Shown: positions 17,035-26,702, counted from the stretch's first letter. The stretch: DNA of 64,000 bases from CAWHQZ01 sp963831645 (GCA_963831645.1 CAWHQZ010000017.1:750967-814966), one strand, 5' to 3'. Numbers and translations are program-made. The notes: a model not told the origin generated them from the letters alone.

Positions 17035-18621
17035 ATGACTGCTGATCGAGTGACATCGACCCGCGCCGGTCTTCCCGGCTGGGTTCTGGCCATGGTCGTT
17101 TTGCTCCTGCTGATTGGCCTGCCGCTCGCCGTGCTGCTCGACCTGCGCGCGCTGGCGGAGCACTCGCTGCTGCTTCAGGCGCGCGATCTCAACTCCGTCA
17201 TCACGAGCGTACGCGGCTACTATGCGAGCAACGTCGTTGCGCGGGTTCTCGAAGATCCCGGCGCCACCCAGGTCGTGCACAACTATGCGAGCGTTCCCGG
17301 CGCCATTCCGATTCCCGCCACCCTGTCGCTGGAACTGGGGAAGGTCATCGGCGAGCAGCAGGGCAACATCACCTATCGCTTCGTTTCCGACTATCCTTTC
17401 AAGGGCCGCGCACCTCATGAACTCGATCACTTCGAGCGCCTGGCGCTGACCAAACTCAGAGAGAATCCGAAGCAGGAACTAAGCGACGTATCGTGGGCCA
17501 ACTTCAGCGGCCGCATGCGCGTGGTCGGGCCGGTGCTCATGGGGGAAACCTGCGTCAGCTGTCACAACGCCCATCCCGACAGCCCCAAGAAGGACTGGAA
17601 AGAGGGCGATGTGAGGGGCATTCAGGAGGTGATCGTCGACCAGCCCATCGCGGCCAACCTTTCCTCGTTCAAATGGCTGATGGGCTATTTCGGTCTCGTG
17701 GGAATCGTCGGGTTCAGCCTCGTCGGCTGGCAAAACCGGCAATCCGGCATGATCGCCGGGATGAACCGCGAACTCGAGACGAACAACGCCTTTCTGGCAT
17801 CCGTCTCGCAGAAGCTCTCCCGATATTTGTCACCGCAGCTCTACAAGAGCATTTTTGCGGGCGAGAAGGACGTCACCATCCAGACGGAACGCAAGAAGCT
17901 CACCATCCTGTTCTCCGATATCAAGGACTTCACCGCCGCTACCGAGCAGCGTCAGCCGGAAGAGGTCACGATTCTTTTGAACGAGTATTTCACCGAGATG
18001 TCGGCCATCGCGCTCGAGCATGGCGGAACGGTCGACAAGTTCATCGGTGACGCGATCGTGATTTTCTTCGGCGATCCGGAGACGAAAGGGGTCGCCGAAG
18101 ACGCGCTCGCCTGCCTCAGGATGGCCTTCGACATGCAGCGGCGCATGGCCGAGCTGAACACAAAATGGCGCGGTGAAGGCGTCGAGCAGCCGTTTCAGGT
18201 CCGCATTGGCATCAATACCGGATTCTGCAACGTCGGAAACTTCGGCAGCTCCGATCGCATGGACTACACCATCATCGGAGTGGAAGCGAACCTGGCGGCG
18301 CGTCTGCAATCGATCGCCGAGCCGGGGCAGATCGTGGTCAGCTACGAAACGTATGCCCTGGTGCGCGAGACGTTTGCAGCACATCCGCTGGCGCGGATCC
18401 GGATGAAGGGCATCAGCCGTCCGGTCGTGCCCTACGTGATCGTAGGCCCGCTCGAGGGTTCCGGGCAGGCTTCGAGGCTGTTCAGCGAGCACCTGCCGGG
18501 CCTCGACCTATATCTCGATCCCGCGGTTCTGGACGAGAAAGCGAGAGCGCAGACCCGCTCGCTCCTGAAGAAGGCCATCGCCGCGCTCAATTCCCGGGAG
18601 GCGAAGGAACTCAAGTCGTGA
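17035..18621 (+). CDS. membrane class III adenylate/guanylate cyclase with a CxxCH heme-type sensor domain
   Basis: The protein has 528 residues. A transmembrane helix (about 16-38) is followed by a periplasmic DUF3365 (Tll0287-like) domain containing CVSCH at 173-177, a c-type heme attachment motif. A second helix lies near 214-233. The cytoplasmic class III cyclase domain is about 288-480, with FSDIKDFTA (metal Asp295), FIGDAIVIFFGDP (Asp339) and NVGNFGSSDRMDYTIIG. It likely senses redox state or a small ligand and makes a cyclic nucleotide. The ATG at 17035 is chosen because the membrane helix follows it. It is convergent with cobO, 9 bases apart. Confidence 0.88.
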   Translation: MTADRVTSTRAGLPGWVLAMVVLLLLIGLPLAVLLDLRALAEHSLLLQARDLNSVITSVRGYYASNVVARVLEDPGATQVVHNYASVPGAIPIPATLSLELGKVIGEQQGNITYRFVSDYPFKGRAPHELDHFERLALTKLRENPKQELSDVSWANFSGRMRVVGPVLMGETCVSCHNAHPDSPKKDWKEGDVRGIQEVIVDQPIAANLSSFKWLMGYFGLVGIVGFSLVGWQNRQSGMIAGMNRELETNNAFLASVSQKLSRYLSPQLYKSIFAGEKDVTIQTERKKLTILFSDIKDFTAATEQRQPEEVTILLNEYFTEMSAIALEHGGTVDKFIGDAIVIFFGDPETKGVAEDALACLRMAFDMQRRMAELNTKWRGEGVEQPFQVRIGINTGFCNVGNFGSSDRMDYTIIGVEANLAARLQSIAEPGQIVVSYETYALVRETFAAHPLARIRMKGISRPVVPYVIVGPLEGSGQASRLFSEHLPGLDLYLDPAVLDEKARAQTRSLLKKAIAALNSREAKELKS

Positions 18622-18630
18622 GGATAGACC

Positions 18631-19263
18631 TCAGAACTCGATACCGGCCTGCGCCTTGATGCCCGACCGGAACGGGTGCTTGACGAGCTCCATCTCGGTG
18701 ACGAGGTCGGCAAGCTCGATGAGTTCCTCCGCGGCGTTGCGGCCGGTCACGATCACGTGCTGACCGGGGGCGCGCGACCTGAGCGCAGCCAGCACGTCGG
18801 CGAGCGGCAGATAGCCGTAGCGCAGCACGATGTTCAGCTCATCGAGCAGCACCAGTTTCAAGCCTGGATCAGTGATCATGCGGCTGGCTTCCTCCCAGCC
18901 GGCTCGGGCATGGGCGATGTCGCGCTCGCGGTCCTGGGTTTCCCAGGTGAAGCCTTCCCCCATCGCCTTGATGGTGACGAGGTCGGAGAAGCGCTCCAGG
19001 GCAGTGCGCTCGCCCGTCGACCATGCGCCCTTCACGAACTGGACGACGCCCACCTTCATGCCGTGACCCAGGGCGCGGAACACCATGCCGAAGGCGGCGG
19101 TGGATTTCCCCTTGCCCTTGCCGGTGTGGACGATGAGCAGTCCCTTCTCGATCGTCTTGCCGGCCAGGATCTTGTCGCGGGCCGCCTTCTTCTTGCGCAT
19201 CTTCTCGGCGTGACGCGCATTGATGTCGCCTTCAGGCGTGGACGCTGCGGCCTTGTCGCTCAT
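18631..19263 (-). CDS. cobO: CobO cob(I)yrinic acid a,c-diamide adenosyltransferase
   Basis: This 210-residue ATP:corrinoid adenosyltransferase of the CobA/CobO/BtuR class adds the Co-adenosyl ligand. The P-loop TGKGKGKSTAAFG is at about 47-59, followed by GVVQFVKGAWSTGER, LVLLDELNIVLRYGYL and VIVTGRNAAEELIELADLVTEM. The ATG at 19263 is chosen because the N-terminal basic segment KMRKKKAARDK is family-like; the frame upstream is cobN shadow. It overlaps the cobN 3' end by 32 bases and is the last gene of the riboswitch-led operon. Confidence 0.94.
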   Translation of the reverse strand: MSDKAAASTPEGDINARHAEKMRKKKAARDKILAGKTIEKGLLIVHTGKGKGKSTAAFGMVFRALGHGMKVGVVQFVKGAWSTGERTALERFSDLVTIKAMGEGFTWETQDRERDIAHARAGWEEASRMITDPGLKLVLLDELNIVLRYGYLPLADVLAALRSRAPGQHVIVTGRNAAEELIELADLVTEMELVKHPFRSGIKAQAGIEF

Positions 19264-22200
19264 GGGTCTTCGCCAGTTGCTCGAGTTCATTGTAGGCGGA
19301 GTTTGACGTGGGAGTCCAAAGGGTGCGGGCCGCTGCCTCGGTGAAGCGGTCGGCGATCTCGCGCAGAGCCGCAGGATTGTTGTCGGCCAGGAACGCCCGT
19401 ACTTCCTCGTCGGCGAGAAACGCATCGTAGGCCAGATCGAAGTGATGGCTCTTGGCGGCGCCGGTGGTGGCGGCGAAAGCGAACAGGTAATCGACCGTGG
19501 CGGCGATCTCGAAGGCTCCCTTGTAGCCGTGGCGCATGACGCCGGCGATCCACTTGGGGTTGACGACGCGGGAGCGCACGACGCGGCCGACCTCCTCCTC
19601 GAGGGTGCGCACCAGCGGCCGCTCGGGCCGCGAATGATCGTTATGGTAGACGCTCGGGCGCCTCCCCGAAGCCTCCTCGACCGCCGCCGTCATGCCGCCT
19701 TCGAACTGGTAGTAGTCATCGGAGTCGAGCAGATCGTGCTCGCGGTTGTCCTGGTTGTGAACGACCGCCTCGATGCGCGCGAGACGGCGAAGAAACGTCG
19801 CCTCGGCGGGCGTGCCGTGTTCGGCGGCGCCATAGGAATAGGCGCCCCACACGACATAGGCGCGGGCGAGCTCGGCCCGTTCGGCCCACAGCTTTTCGTC
19901 GATCAGCGCCTGCAGCCCGGCGCCATAGGTGCCCGGCCTCGAGCCGAAGACGCGCTGTCCGGCGAGGTGTCTGGCTTCATCGGAACCCGAGCCCCGGAAC
20001 TCCAGCTCGCGTATCTCCTCGGCCATGCGTGTCGCGATTGGGTTATCGTCGGCTGGTTCATCGAGTGCGCCCACCGCGCGCACGGCCTTATCGAAAAGCT
20101 CGATCTGCAGCGGAAAAGCGTCGCGAAAGAAGCCCGAGATACGCAAGGTCACGTCTACGCGCGGCCGGCCCAGCGCGGCAATCGGAACGATGTCGAAGCC
20201 CGTGACCCGCCAGCTCGATCGATCCCACACGGGCTTGGCGCCGATCAGCGCCAGGGCCTGGGCAATGTCATCGCCGCCGGTCCGCATGTTTGCGGTGCCC
20301 CATACCGAGAGACCGAGCGCCTTCGGAAAGGAGCCGTGATCCTGGAAGTGGCGGGTCAGCAGCGCTGCAGCGGACTTCTCCCCGAGTCGTCCAGGCGGTC
20401 GGCGTCGGCACGGCGCGATTGTCCAGCGAGTAGAAGTTGCGGCCGGTGGGCAGCACGTCGAGCCTGCCGCGGGTCGGGGCGCCCGAGGGTCCGGGTTCCA
20501 CGAAACGGCCGTCGAGGCCGGCGAGCAGGTTGCTGATTTCACTCGGTCCGCAGGCCCTGAGCGCGGGGCGGATGGCAGCTTCGACGGTCTCGAGAACGGC
20601 GCGCGATCGGGAGCCGGGAGCATCGATGGGGGATGCGGCTGCGATGAGGTCTGCGGAAAGCAGCTCCAGGCGCTCGACCGTATCGCCGTTAGTGCGCCAC
20701 GGGCCTGCAGCGAGATCGGCGAGGCGAGCCGGCCGCCGGCCCTTCCACGGGGCCGCCGGTTCGCAATCGAGTGGATCGAAGTCCTTCAGGCCGAGGTCCG
20801 CGGCGAGCGCGCGGGGCAGGGATTGGTCGCCGCCTTCGCCGAGACCTCTCGGCAGGCGCACCAGCGCGGCGAGGAAATCGGTCTCAGGTTTACCGGCCGT
20901 CGTCTCGCCCAGCACGTGCAGGCCGTCACGGATCTGCGCTTCCTTGAGATCGCACAGATATGCGTCGAGCTTCCGCAGCGCCGAGTCGCTGTCGTCGCCG
21001 TGAGTGCCGGCGTCGAGATCCAGGCGCGAGGACCTCGAGAGGTCGAGAATACGGCTGCGCAGGGCGCTCGCCCGGCGCCGGTCGATGCCCATGGCCGTGT
21101 AGTACTCATCGACGAGCACCTCGAGCTCGCGCGCCGGCCCGTGGGCTTCGGCACGGGCAAGCGGCGGGGTCAGATGATCGACGACCACTGCCGCGGTGCG
21201 CCGCTTGGCCTGCGATCCTTCGCCGGGATCGTTGACGATGAAGGGATAGAGCACGGGCAGGGGGCCGAGCACACTCTCCGGGTAACACTCCGCACTGAGG
21301 GCGGCTGCCTTGCCCGGCAGCCACTCGAGGTTGCCGTGTTTGCCGTTGTGGACGATCGCATTGGCCGCGAACTCCTCGCGGAGCCAGAAATGGAAAGCGA
21401 AGTAGCCGTGCGGCGGCACCAGCGCGGGATCGTGATAGCTCGCCCTGGGGTCGATGTTGTATCCGCGCGCGGGCTGGATCGCGACCGCGACGTTGCCGTA
21501 GCGCCGGACCGGCAGATGAAACTCTCCGTCGGAAAAGAACGGATCCTTGTCAGGCTCGCCCCACCGCGATGAAACTTCAAGGCGCACGCGCTCAGGCAGC
21601 AGGGAGAACATGACCCGATAACGCGCGAGCGGGAGACGACACGAGGATGGGCGCCGCTCGCGGGCGTTGGTCGGCCCCGACAGCAGCTCTTTCATGAGCG
21701 CATTCCCGCTGGCCGGAACAGGCCCGACCCGATAGCCGGCCCCGGCAAGGTGCCCGAGAATGGCAACGGTGCTGGCGGGCGTATCGTAGCCGACCCCGTT
21801 GCCGATGCGCCCGTCGCGGTTGGGGTAGTTGGCCAGCACGATGGCGATGCGCCTTCGTGCCGGCGGGGTGCGCCGCAGCTTCACCCAGCGTGATGCGAGT
21901 TGGGCGGTGAAGCGGATGCGGTCGGCAGCGGGCTCGTAGGTGACGACCGATGAGTGCGTCGGCTCGTGCCACAGCCCCTCCGACTTGAACGACAGGGCAC
22001 GGGTCGTAATGCGCCCATCGAGCTCGGGGAGCACGACATTCATGGCGAGGTCGCGCGCCGAAAGTCCCTGCTTCGAGTTTTCCCAGTCTGCCCGGCTGGC
22101 CCCTGAAAATATGACCTGCAAAACGGGGCATCGGGCGGCATGGAAGGGATTGGCGGCAGGATCGCTGGTCGCTACCCCCACCGCGAAGCCGGTCGCATTG

Positions 22201-22949
22201 AGCACGACGTGGGGCGGATGGGAGGCAAAGGCCTCGCCAATGACCGACACCGATTGCGGGTCCTTCAGGCTGGATACGTAGATGCACAGGGACTCCAGGT
22301 CATGGCGGCCGAGTTCCTCCGCCAGCCGATCGACCGGCTCGGTGAAGCCGCTTTCGACGAGCGCCCGGTAGAAGACGATCGCCGCGACGGGCCGGGCGCT
22401 GGAAGGAACCCGGTGGAGGCCGGCTCGGGCAAGCGCCCTTGGTTCCTCGGGAAGCTCGCCTGATCCCAGAAGATGGGCCGCGAAACGGAGCGCGTTACCG
22501 GCATTCGAAACGCCGCCGTGTGCCAGGTAGAGGCGCAGGCGCTCGACTTGGAGCGGGGAAAGCGTGCTGTGCCTGAGAAGTTCGGGGTCGGGTTCCTGGC
22601 CCCCCGGCAGCACGGCGAGTGGAATCTGTTTCTGGCGGGCGAGCGCCTCGATGGCATCGACGCCATAAGGCCAGTAGGCCCGGCCGCCGAGAACCCGGAC
22701 GATGATGATCTTCGCTGCTGCGAGTGTACGCTCGAGATAGAGGTCGACCGAGAACGGATGTTGCAGGCGGAGAAAGTTGGCGAGCCTCAGGCTCGGTCTG
22801 GGTGCCGGCCAGAGATCGAAGGCGCGCGCCAGGCAGGCAAGCTCGGTGTCGGCCGCCGACAGGAAAACGATGTCACCCGGGGGCTGCCTTATATCGACCG
22901 CCTCGTTGTCGCCGCCGATGACGCCCGACTGGGTGGCGAGAAGATGCAC
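19232..22949 (-). CDS. cobN: CobN aerobic cobaltochelatase large subunit, one frame break
   Basis: CobN is the large subunit of the ATP-dependent CobNST chelatase, which inserts cobalt into hydrogenobyrinic acid a,c-diamide. It starts MHLLATQSGVIGGDNEAVDI and has SAADTELACLARAF, HNGKHGNLEWLPGKAAALS and WGTANMRTGGDDIAQALALIG. Around 20380 the frame breaks after NRAVPTPTAW; removing one A restores RLGEKSAAALLTRHFQDHG. The span is 3718 bases (3n+1), about 1238 residues once corrected, normal for CobN. CobS and CobT are not in the window. The ATG at 22949 lies next to an inverted repeat separating it from cobW. Confidence 0.92.
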
Positions 22950-22963
22950 TCGGCATACTCAAT

Positions 22964-23123
22964 CCCTCTCCCCAGAGGGGAGAGGGCAGGGTGAGGGGGT
23001 GCCGGGAGCTTGCCTCGACAAGCGGCCAGGCACGATTGAAAATCCGCCCAAAGGTCTTTGAGAATTGTCGGCATACGGATCATGTGAACCCCTCACCCTG
23101 CCCTCTCCCCAGAGGGGGGAGGG
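22964..23123. repeat. inverted pair of CCCTCTCCCC / GTGAGGGG repeat units
   Basis: Arm 1 (22964-22998) is CCCTCTCCCC-AGA-GGGGAGAGGG followed by CAGGGTGAGGGG. Arm 2 (23089-23123) is its near-exact reverse complement. About 90 bases lie between them, and each arm is itself a strong hairpin. It sits between cobW and cobN on the transcribed strand and could act as a processing or termination site inside the operon. Confidence 0.75.
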
Positions 23124-23166
23124 TTTAAGAGGGAACAAGTTCAAGGCGGAAAGTGATTTCAGGACG

Positions 23167-24219
23167 TCAGCTCCTGCGAATATTGTACAGAGCGGCCGTG
23201 ATCGCGCCGCGGTCGAGACCCTTGAGGCCGATGACGACGAGATGGCCGACGCGGTTCTCGCCGGCGCGCCATGGACGGTCGAAATAGTGGTCGAGGCGGG
23301 GGCCTACGGCCTGAACGAGAAGACGCGACGCCACATCCTCGACGGCCAGGAAGCCCTTCAGGCGCAGGAGGCTCGTGGCGCGCGATCACCTGGGGGATGC
23401 GGGCGAGATAAGCTTCCCTGTCGGAGATGGGGTGAACCTGAACGACGAAGGTCTCGAAATCGTCATGATCATGCCCCTGCTCGCCGGAAAGCTCATGGTG
23501 AGAGGGCCGGCGCGCGAGGTCGTCCTCGGCGCCGGCGCCGAGGCCGAGCAGGATTGCGGCGTCGATCCTGCCGTTGGTCGTGGCGGATCAGAGGCGTGCC
23601 GAGGCGGAGCTTCTGCGTCAGTTCCGCTTTCGTCTGCTCGAGACGGCCGCCGGCGACGAGATCGGTCTTGTTCATGAGGACAATGTCGGAGCAGGCAAGC
23701 TGGTCCTCGAACAGCTCGGCGATCGGGTCGTCGTGGTCGAGACTGGGGTCAGCTGCCCGCTGGGCAGCGAGCGCCGCCTCGTCGGCGACGAAGCGGCCTG
23801 TCCGCGACGGCAGCGCCGTCGACCACGGTCACCACGCCATCGACGGTGACGCGGGACCTGATCTCCGGCCACTGGAACGCCCGGACGAGCGGCTGGGGCA
23901 GGGCCAGCCCGGAGGTTTCGATGATGATGTGCTCAGGCGGCGAGTCGCGCTCGAGCAGCTTCGACATGGCGGGAATGAAGTCGTCGGCCACCGTGCAGCA
24001 GATGCACCCGTTGGCGAGCTCGATCACGTCTTCCTCGCGACATCCCGGGCTGGCGCAGCCTTTGACGATTTCGGCGTCGACGCCGACATCTCCGAACTCG
24101 TTGATGATGAGCGCCAGCCGGCGGCCATTGGCGGTGGCGAGCAGATGGCGGATGAGCGTGGTTTTGCCCGCCCCGAGGAAGCCCGTGATGACGGTCGCCG
24201 GGATCTTTTCGCAGATCAC
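23167..24219 (-). CDS. cobW: CobW GTPase/metallochaperone, three frame breaks
   Basis: This G3E-family P-loop GTPase is linked to cobalt supply for CobN. It has Walker A GFLGAGKT, EFGDVGVDAEIV, the zinc/cobalt site GCICCTV, and NKTDL (GTP specificity). Three single extra bases interrupt it: after VVDGAAVAD (near 23793), before NGRIDAAILLGLGAGAEDDL (near 23575) and before LLRLKGFLAVEDVASRLLVQAVG (near 23375). With these removed it reads as a normal CobW of about 349 residues, ending RGAITAALYNIRRS at 23167. The GTG at 24219 is the likely start. A His-rich stretch GHDHDD lies in the C-terminal half. Confidence 0.85.
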
Positions 24220-24897
24220 GGAACTGCTCCCTGGTTTGACGCGGTCGTTGAAGAAGCCCAGAAGCGCCCCGAGCACCGCCCAGAATATCGCCGCGGCGGC
24301 AATGCTGTTGACGGCGAATGCTGCTGCAAGGTGGGCGGGCAGGGCAGTGTCATGGGCAGGCGCCTGCGGCGCGCCGAAGAGGTGGGGCAGCGCCAGTACG
24401 GCAATGCCGAGCGCGGTGACGAGGCCGCGCCTGGCCGACGTGATGAGTGCGAGCCCGATGCCGGTCGCCACGGCCGCGAAGCCCCACCAGAGCTGGCGAG
24501 CTCCGAGGTCGGCCGCAGGCATGCCCGGGAGCTCGGGCGGCAGCCCGGCGGCAGGCGCGAGCGAGAAGACGAGGAAGCCGGCAATGCCCCAGAGGAGGCC
24601 GTTGGACATGGTCATGGGAAGGCCAAGCAGGAGCGCAGCACCGGAGATCACCAGCGCGAAAGCGACCCCTACGACGAGGTTTGCCAGGATGGTGTAGGCG
24701 GTGCGCTCCAGGCCGTCCGATGGCGACCAGGTCTCCGCCTCGACTGCGGCGCCGCCGGCGGCATGCTCGTGCTCCCCGGTTTCGAAGACCTCGGCGGCAA
24801 CGATGAGAGGTGTCAGCCGGAAGTGCTGAACCGCCGACATGACAAGGCTCGCCACGATTCCGGCAAGAACCGCGGCGAGGAAGACTCGCCCGGACAT
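24216..24897 (-). CDS. cbtA: CbtA cobalt transporter subunit, running in frame into CobW
   Basis: This predicted inner-membrane cobalt transporter subunit, about 226 residues, starts MSGRVFLAAVLAGIVASLVMSAVQHFRLTPLI. It has further membrane spans (TILANLVVGVAFALVISGAALLLGL; AFAVNSIAAAAIFWAVLGALLGFF) and His residues around GEHEHAA that may bind metal. No stop separates its frame from cobW: it runs through FFNDRVKPGSSSVI into KIPATVITGF. A +1 shift near GFF would instead end it at a TGA (24216) forming GTGA with the cobW start, the pattern seen elsewhere in these operons. Fusion and indel are both possible. Confidence 0.82.
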
Positions 24898-24913
24898 GGA
24901 TGCTCCGCTTCAG

Positions 24914-25090
24914 TCAGTGGCAGGGAAAGCCCAGGGCGTGGCGAGTGTCGTGAGCCGCGTTATGCAGGACTTCGCTGCCGGCGAAGCCGGCGCCGGCCAG
25001 CAGCGCCAGCCCGAAGGCCAGAAGCAACGCGCCGGAAAGAATGCGATCGTTGAGAGAAGCGGCGAAGGTGGAAGTGCGTGCGAAGATCAT
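24914..25090 (-). CDS. cbtB: CbtB cobalt transporter small subunit
   Basis: This protein of about 58 residues has one transmembrane helix (ILSGALLLAFGLALLAGAGFAG) and the C-terminal motif HNAAHDTRHALGFPCH, whose His and Cys residues are typical of CbtB and probably bind cobalt. The ATG at 25090 is preferred; GGAGG lies 12 bases upstream. It is the first gene after the cobalamin riboswitch, with cbtA 16 bases downstream, and belongs to the known B12-regulated CbtAB transport pair. Confidence 0.88.
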   Translation of the reverse strand: MIFARTSTFAASLNDRILSGALLLAFGLALLAGAGFAGSEVLHNAAHDTRHALGFPCH

Positions 25091-25159
25091 GAGCGTGAAC
25101 ACCCTCCGTGTGAGCTCGATTCAGTTCCGCCGGTGCATCTTTGTGCACCGGCTTCAAGC

Positions 25160-25360
25160 TTCAGACGGCAGGTCTCCTGACTTCGCGGCTCCAAGGCTCC
25201 TGCCGCCTTCCCGATGCCCAGGGCATCAGTGGCGTCTGGCGGATCCTCGCCGCTTACAGTTGCGGGGGCAGTCACGGCATTGGCCCCTGATGGGTAGTCC
25301 GCACCGTGTTCCCTGTTAGGCCCCATGACCTGTCGGCTGCGGGGCGCCATCTGACATCGC
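25160..25360 (-). promoter_or_regulatory. cobalamin riboswitch controlling cbtB-cbtA-cobW-cobN-cobO
   Basis: Reading the minus strand: CAGGGAACACGGTGCGGAC, then AGGGGCCAATGCCGTGA, the invariant CTGCCCCCGCAACTGTAAG, GCCACTG, GGGAAGGC, and finally the B12 box GAAGTCAGGAGACCTGCC. All core elements are present in the right order, ending about 70 bases before the cbtB start. High cobalamin is expected to repress the operon. Confidence 0.95.
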
Positions 25361-25441
25361 GAGCAGTCGCATGGTTCCTGCGCGCGGTCAACGGCAGCCA
25401 TCCCGGGGTTGGCCAGATGTGCGAAAGCAGGTAGGATACTA

Positions 25442-25455
25442 ATTGAACGTTCAAT
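25442..25455. promoter_or_regulatory. BetI/TetR-type palindromic operator
   Basis: ATTGAACGTTCAAT is a perfect 14-bp palindrome, 20 bases before the Rieske oxygenase ATG and just after a plausible -10 (TAGGAT, about 25432). It has the form of the box recognised by BetI-like TetR regulators. No regulator gene is visible in the window. Confidence 0.65.
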
Positions 25456-25475
25456 CAAAATCGGGAGCGAAAACC

Positions 25476-26702
25476 ATGGATTTGCGTGTAGATCGCCCGG
25501 CTGCTGCTGCCCCCGCCGGGACGAGGCTTCTGGATGATGAGCGTTCGGGCCTTCCCGGCTGGGCCTATTTCAATCGCGAGCTTCACGAGCTCGAGGCGGA
25601 ACATATCTTCCGCCGCCACTGGCAGCTCGTGGGCCATCAAAGCGAGATCGGCGAGGCCGGCGCATACATGACCCTCGACATGCTTGGCGAGCGGGCCATC
25701 GCCGTCAGGGGAAAGGACGGCGTGATTCGATGCTTCCACAACGTCTGCCGCCATCGCGGCTCGCGGGTGGTGCGCGACGAGCGCGGACGGTGCAAATCGG
25801 CGATCGTCTGCCCGTTTCACGGCTGGGCCTACAACCTCGACGGCAGCCTGCGGGGGGCCCCGGCGCCGCGCTCCCTGCCCAGCCTCGATCCGGAAACGCA
25901 TGGACTGACGAGGCTCGAGCACGAAGTCTGGAATGGCTTCATCTTCGTGCGTTTCAAGCCCGGGCCGCAGCCCGCAGTGGCCCGTATCATGGAGCGCGTG
26001 GATGGTCTCTTCGCCCGCTACGGGTTCGACCGCATCGAGCCTTCCGGCGCTCCGTGGCGGCAGGAGATCGCCGCGAACTGGAAGGCGGTGCGTGACGTCG
26101 ACAACGAAGGCTACCACGTTCCCGTGGCCCATCCCGCTCTCTACGATCTCTACGGCCGCGACTACACCGATCAGCCGATGGACCGTGGCGTATCGAGGTC
26201 AATCGGACGCATCAACCGGCAGCCGGCCAGGAAGTGGAGCGTCAGGCACTACCGGAAGATCAGGCCCGAGCCGCCGGAGGCGCTCGGCGAAGAGGCGCGC
26301 AACTGGAACTATGTCGGCATGTTCCCCAACCTCGTCTTCAGCCTCTATCCCGAGCACGTCGGTTTCTACCAGGAATGGCCCGCCTCGCCGGAGCGCACCG
26401 TGCAGCGCGGGCGCATCTTCGCGATTCCCGATACCCGCCGCGAAATGAAGCTCGCCCGCTACCTGGTGCACCGCATTGACCGTGAGACGGGCGGCGAAGA
26501 TACCCAGCTCATCATATGGTCGTCGGAGGCGGCGAGATCGTCGGCTTTTGGCGGAGTGATTCTCTCCGACCTCGAAGCCGGAGTCAGGGCCTATCACGAC
26601 GCCCTGCGCGAGCATCTGCCCGTGCTCAACCTGGCGCGCGAGCCCGACCCGGGCACGGTCGCCGCCGTGAACGCACGATTGGCCGGGGAACTCGAAGCCT
26701 GA
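25476..26702 (+). CDS. Rieske non-heme iron oxygenase, large subunit
   Basis: This ring-hydroxylating or quaternary-ammonium oxygenase alpha subunit has 408 residues. The [2Fe-2S] ligands are in CRHRGS (Cys91, His93) and CPFHGWAYN (Cys112, His115); the mononuclear iron site is DVDNEGYHVPVAH (His214, His219). The ATG at 25476 has GGGAG 8 bases upstream; a longer TTG start would overlap the palindromic operator. No reductase gene is adjacent. GbcA-like demethylases of glycine betaine and its relatives share this layout, and the BetI-type box fits such a substrate, but substrate assignment is inference. Confidence 0.9.
   Translation: MDLRVDRPAAAAPAGTRLLDDERSGLPGWAYFNRELHELEAEHIFRRHWQLVGHQSEIGEAGAYMTLDMLGERAIAVRGKDGVIRCFHNVCRHRGSRVVRDERGRCKSAIVCPFHGWAYNLDGSLRGAPAPRSLPSLDPETHGLTRLEHEVWNGFIFVRFKPGPQPAVARIMERVDGLFARYGFDRIEPSGAPWRQEIAANWKAVRDVDNEGYHVPVAHPALYDLYGRDYTDQPMDRGVSRSIGRINRQPARKWSVRHYRKIRPEPPEALGEEARNWNYVGMFPNLVFSLYPEHVGFYQEWPASPERTVQRGRIFAIPDTRREMKLARYLVHRIDRETGGEDTQLIIWSSEAARSSAFGGVILSDLEAGVRAYHDALREHLPVLNLAREPDPGTVAAVNARLAGELEA

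Noticed and set aside
23065..25053. A 662-codon plus-strand frame opposite cobW and cbtA
   Set aside because: It is an antisense high-GC shadow. The minus strand carries the conserved CobW and CbtA motifs.
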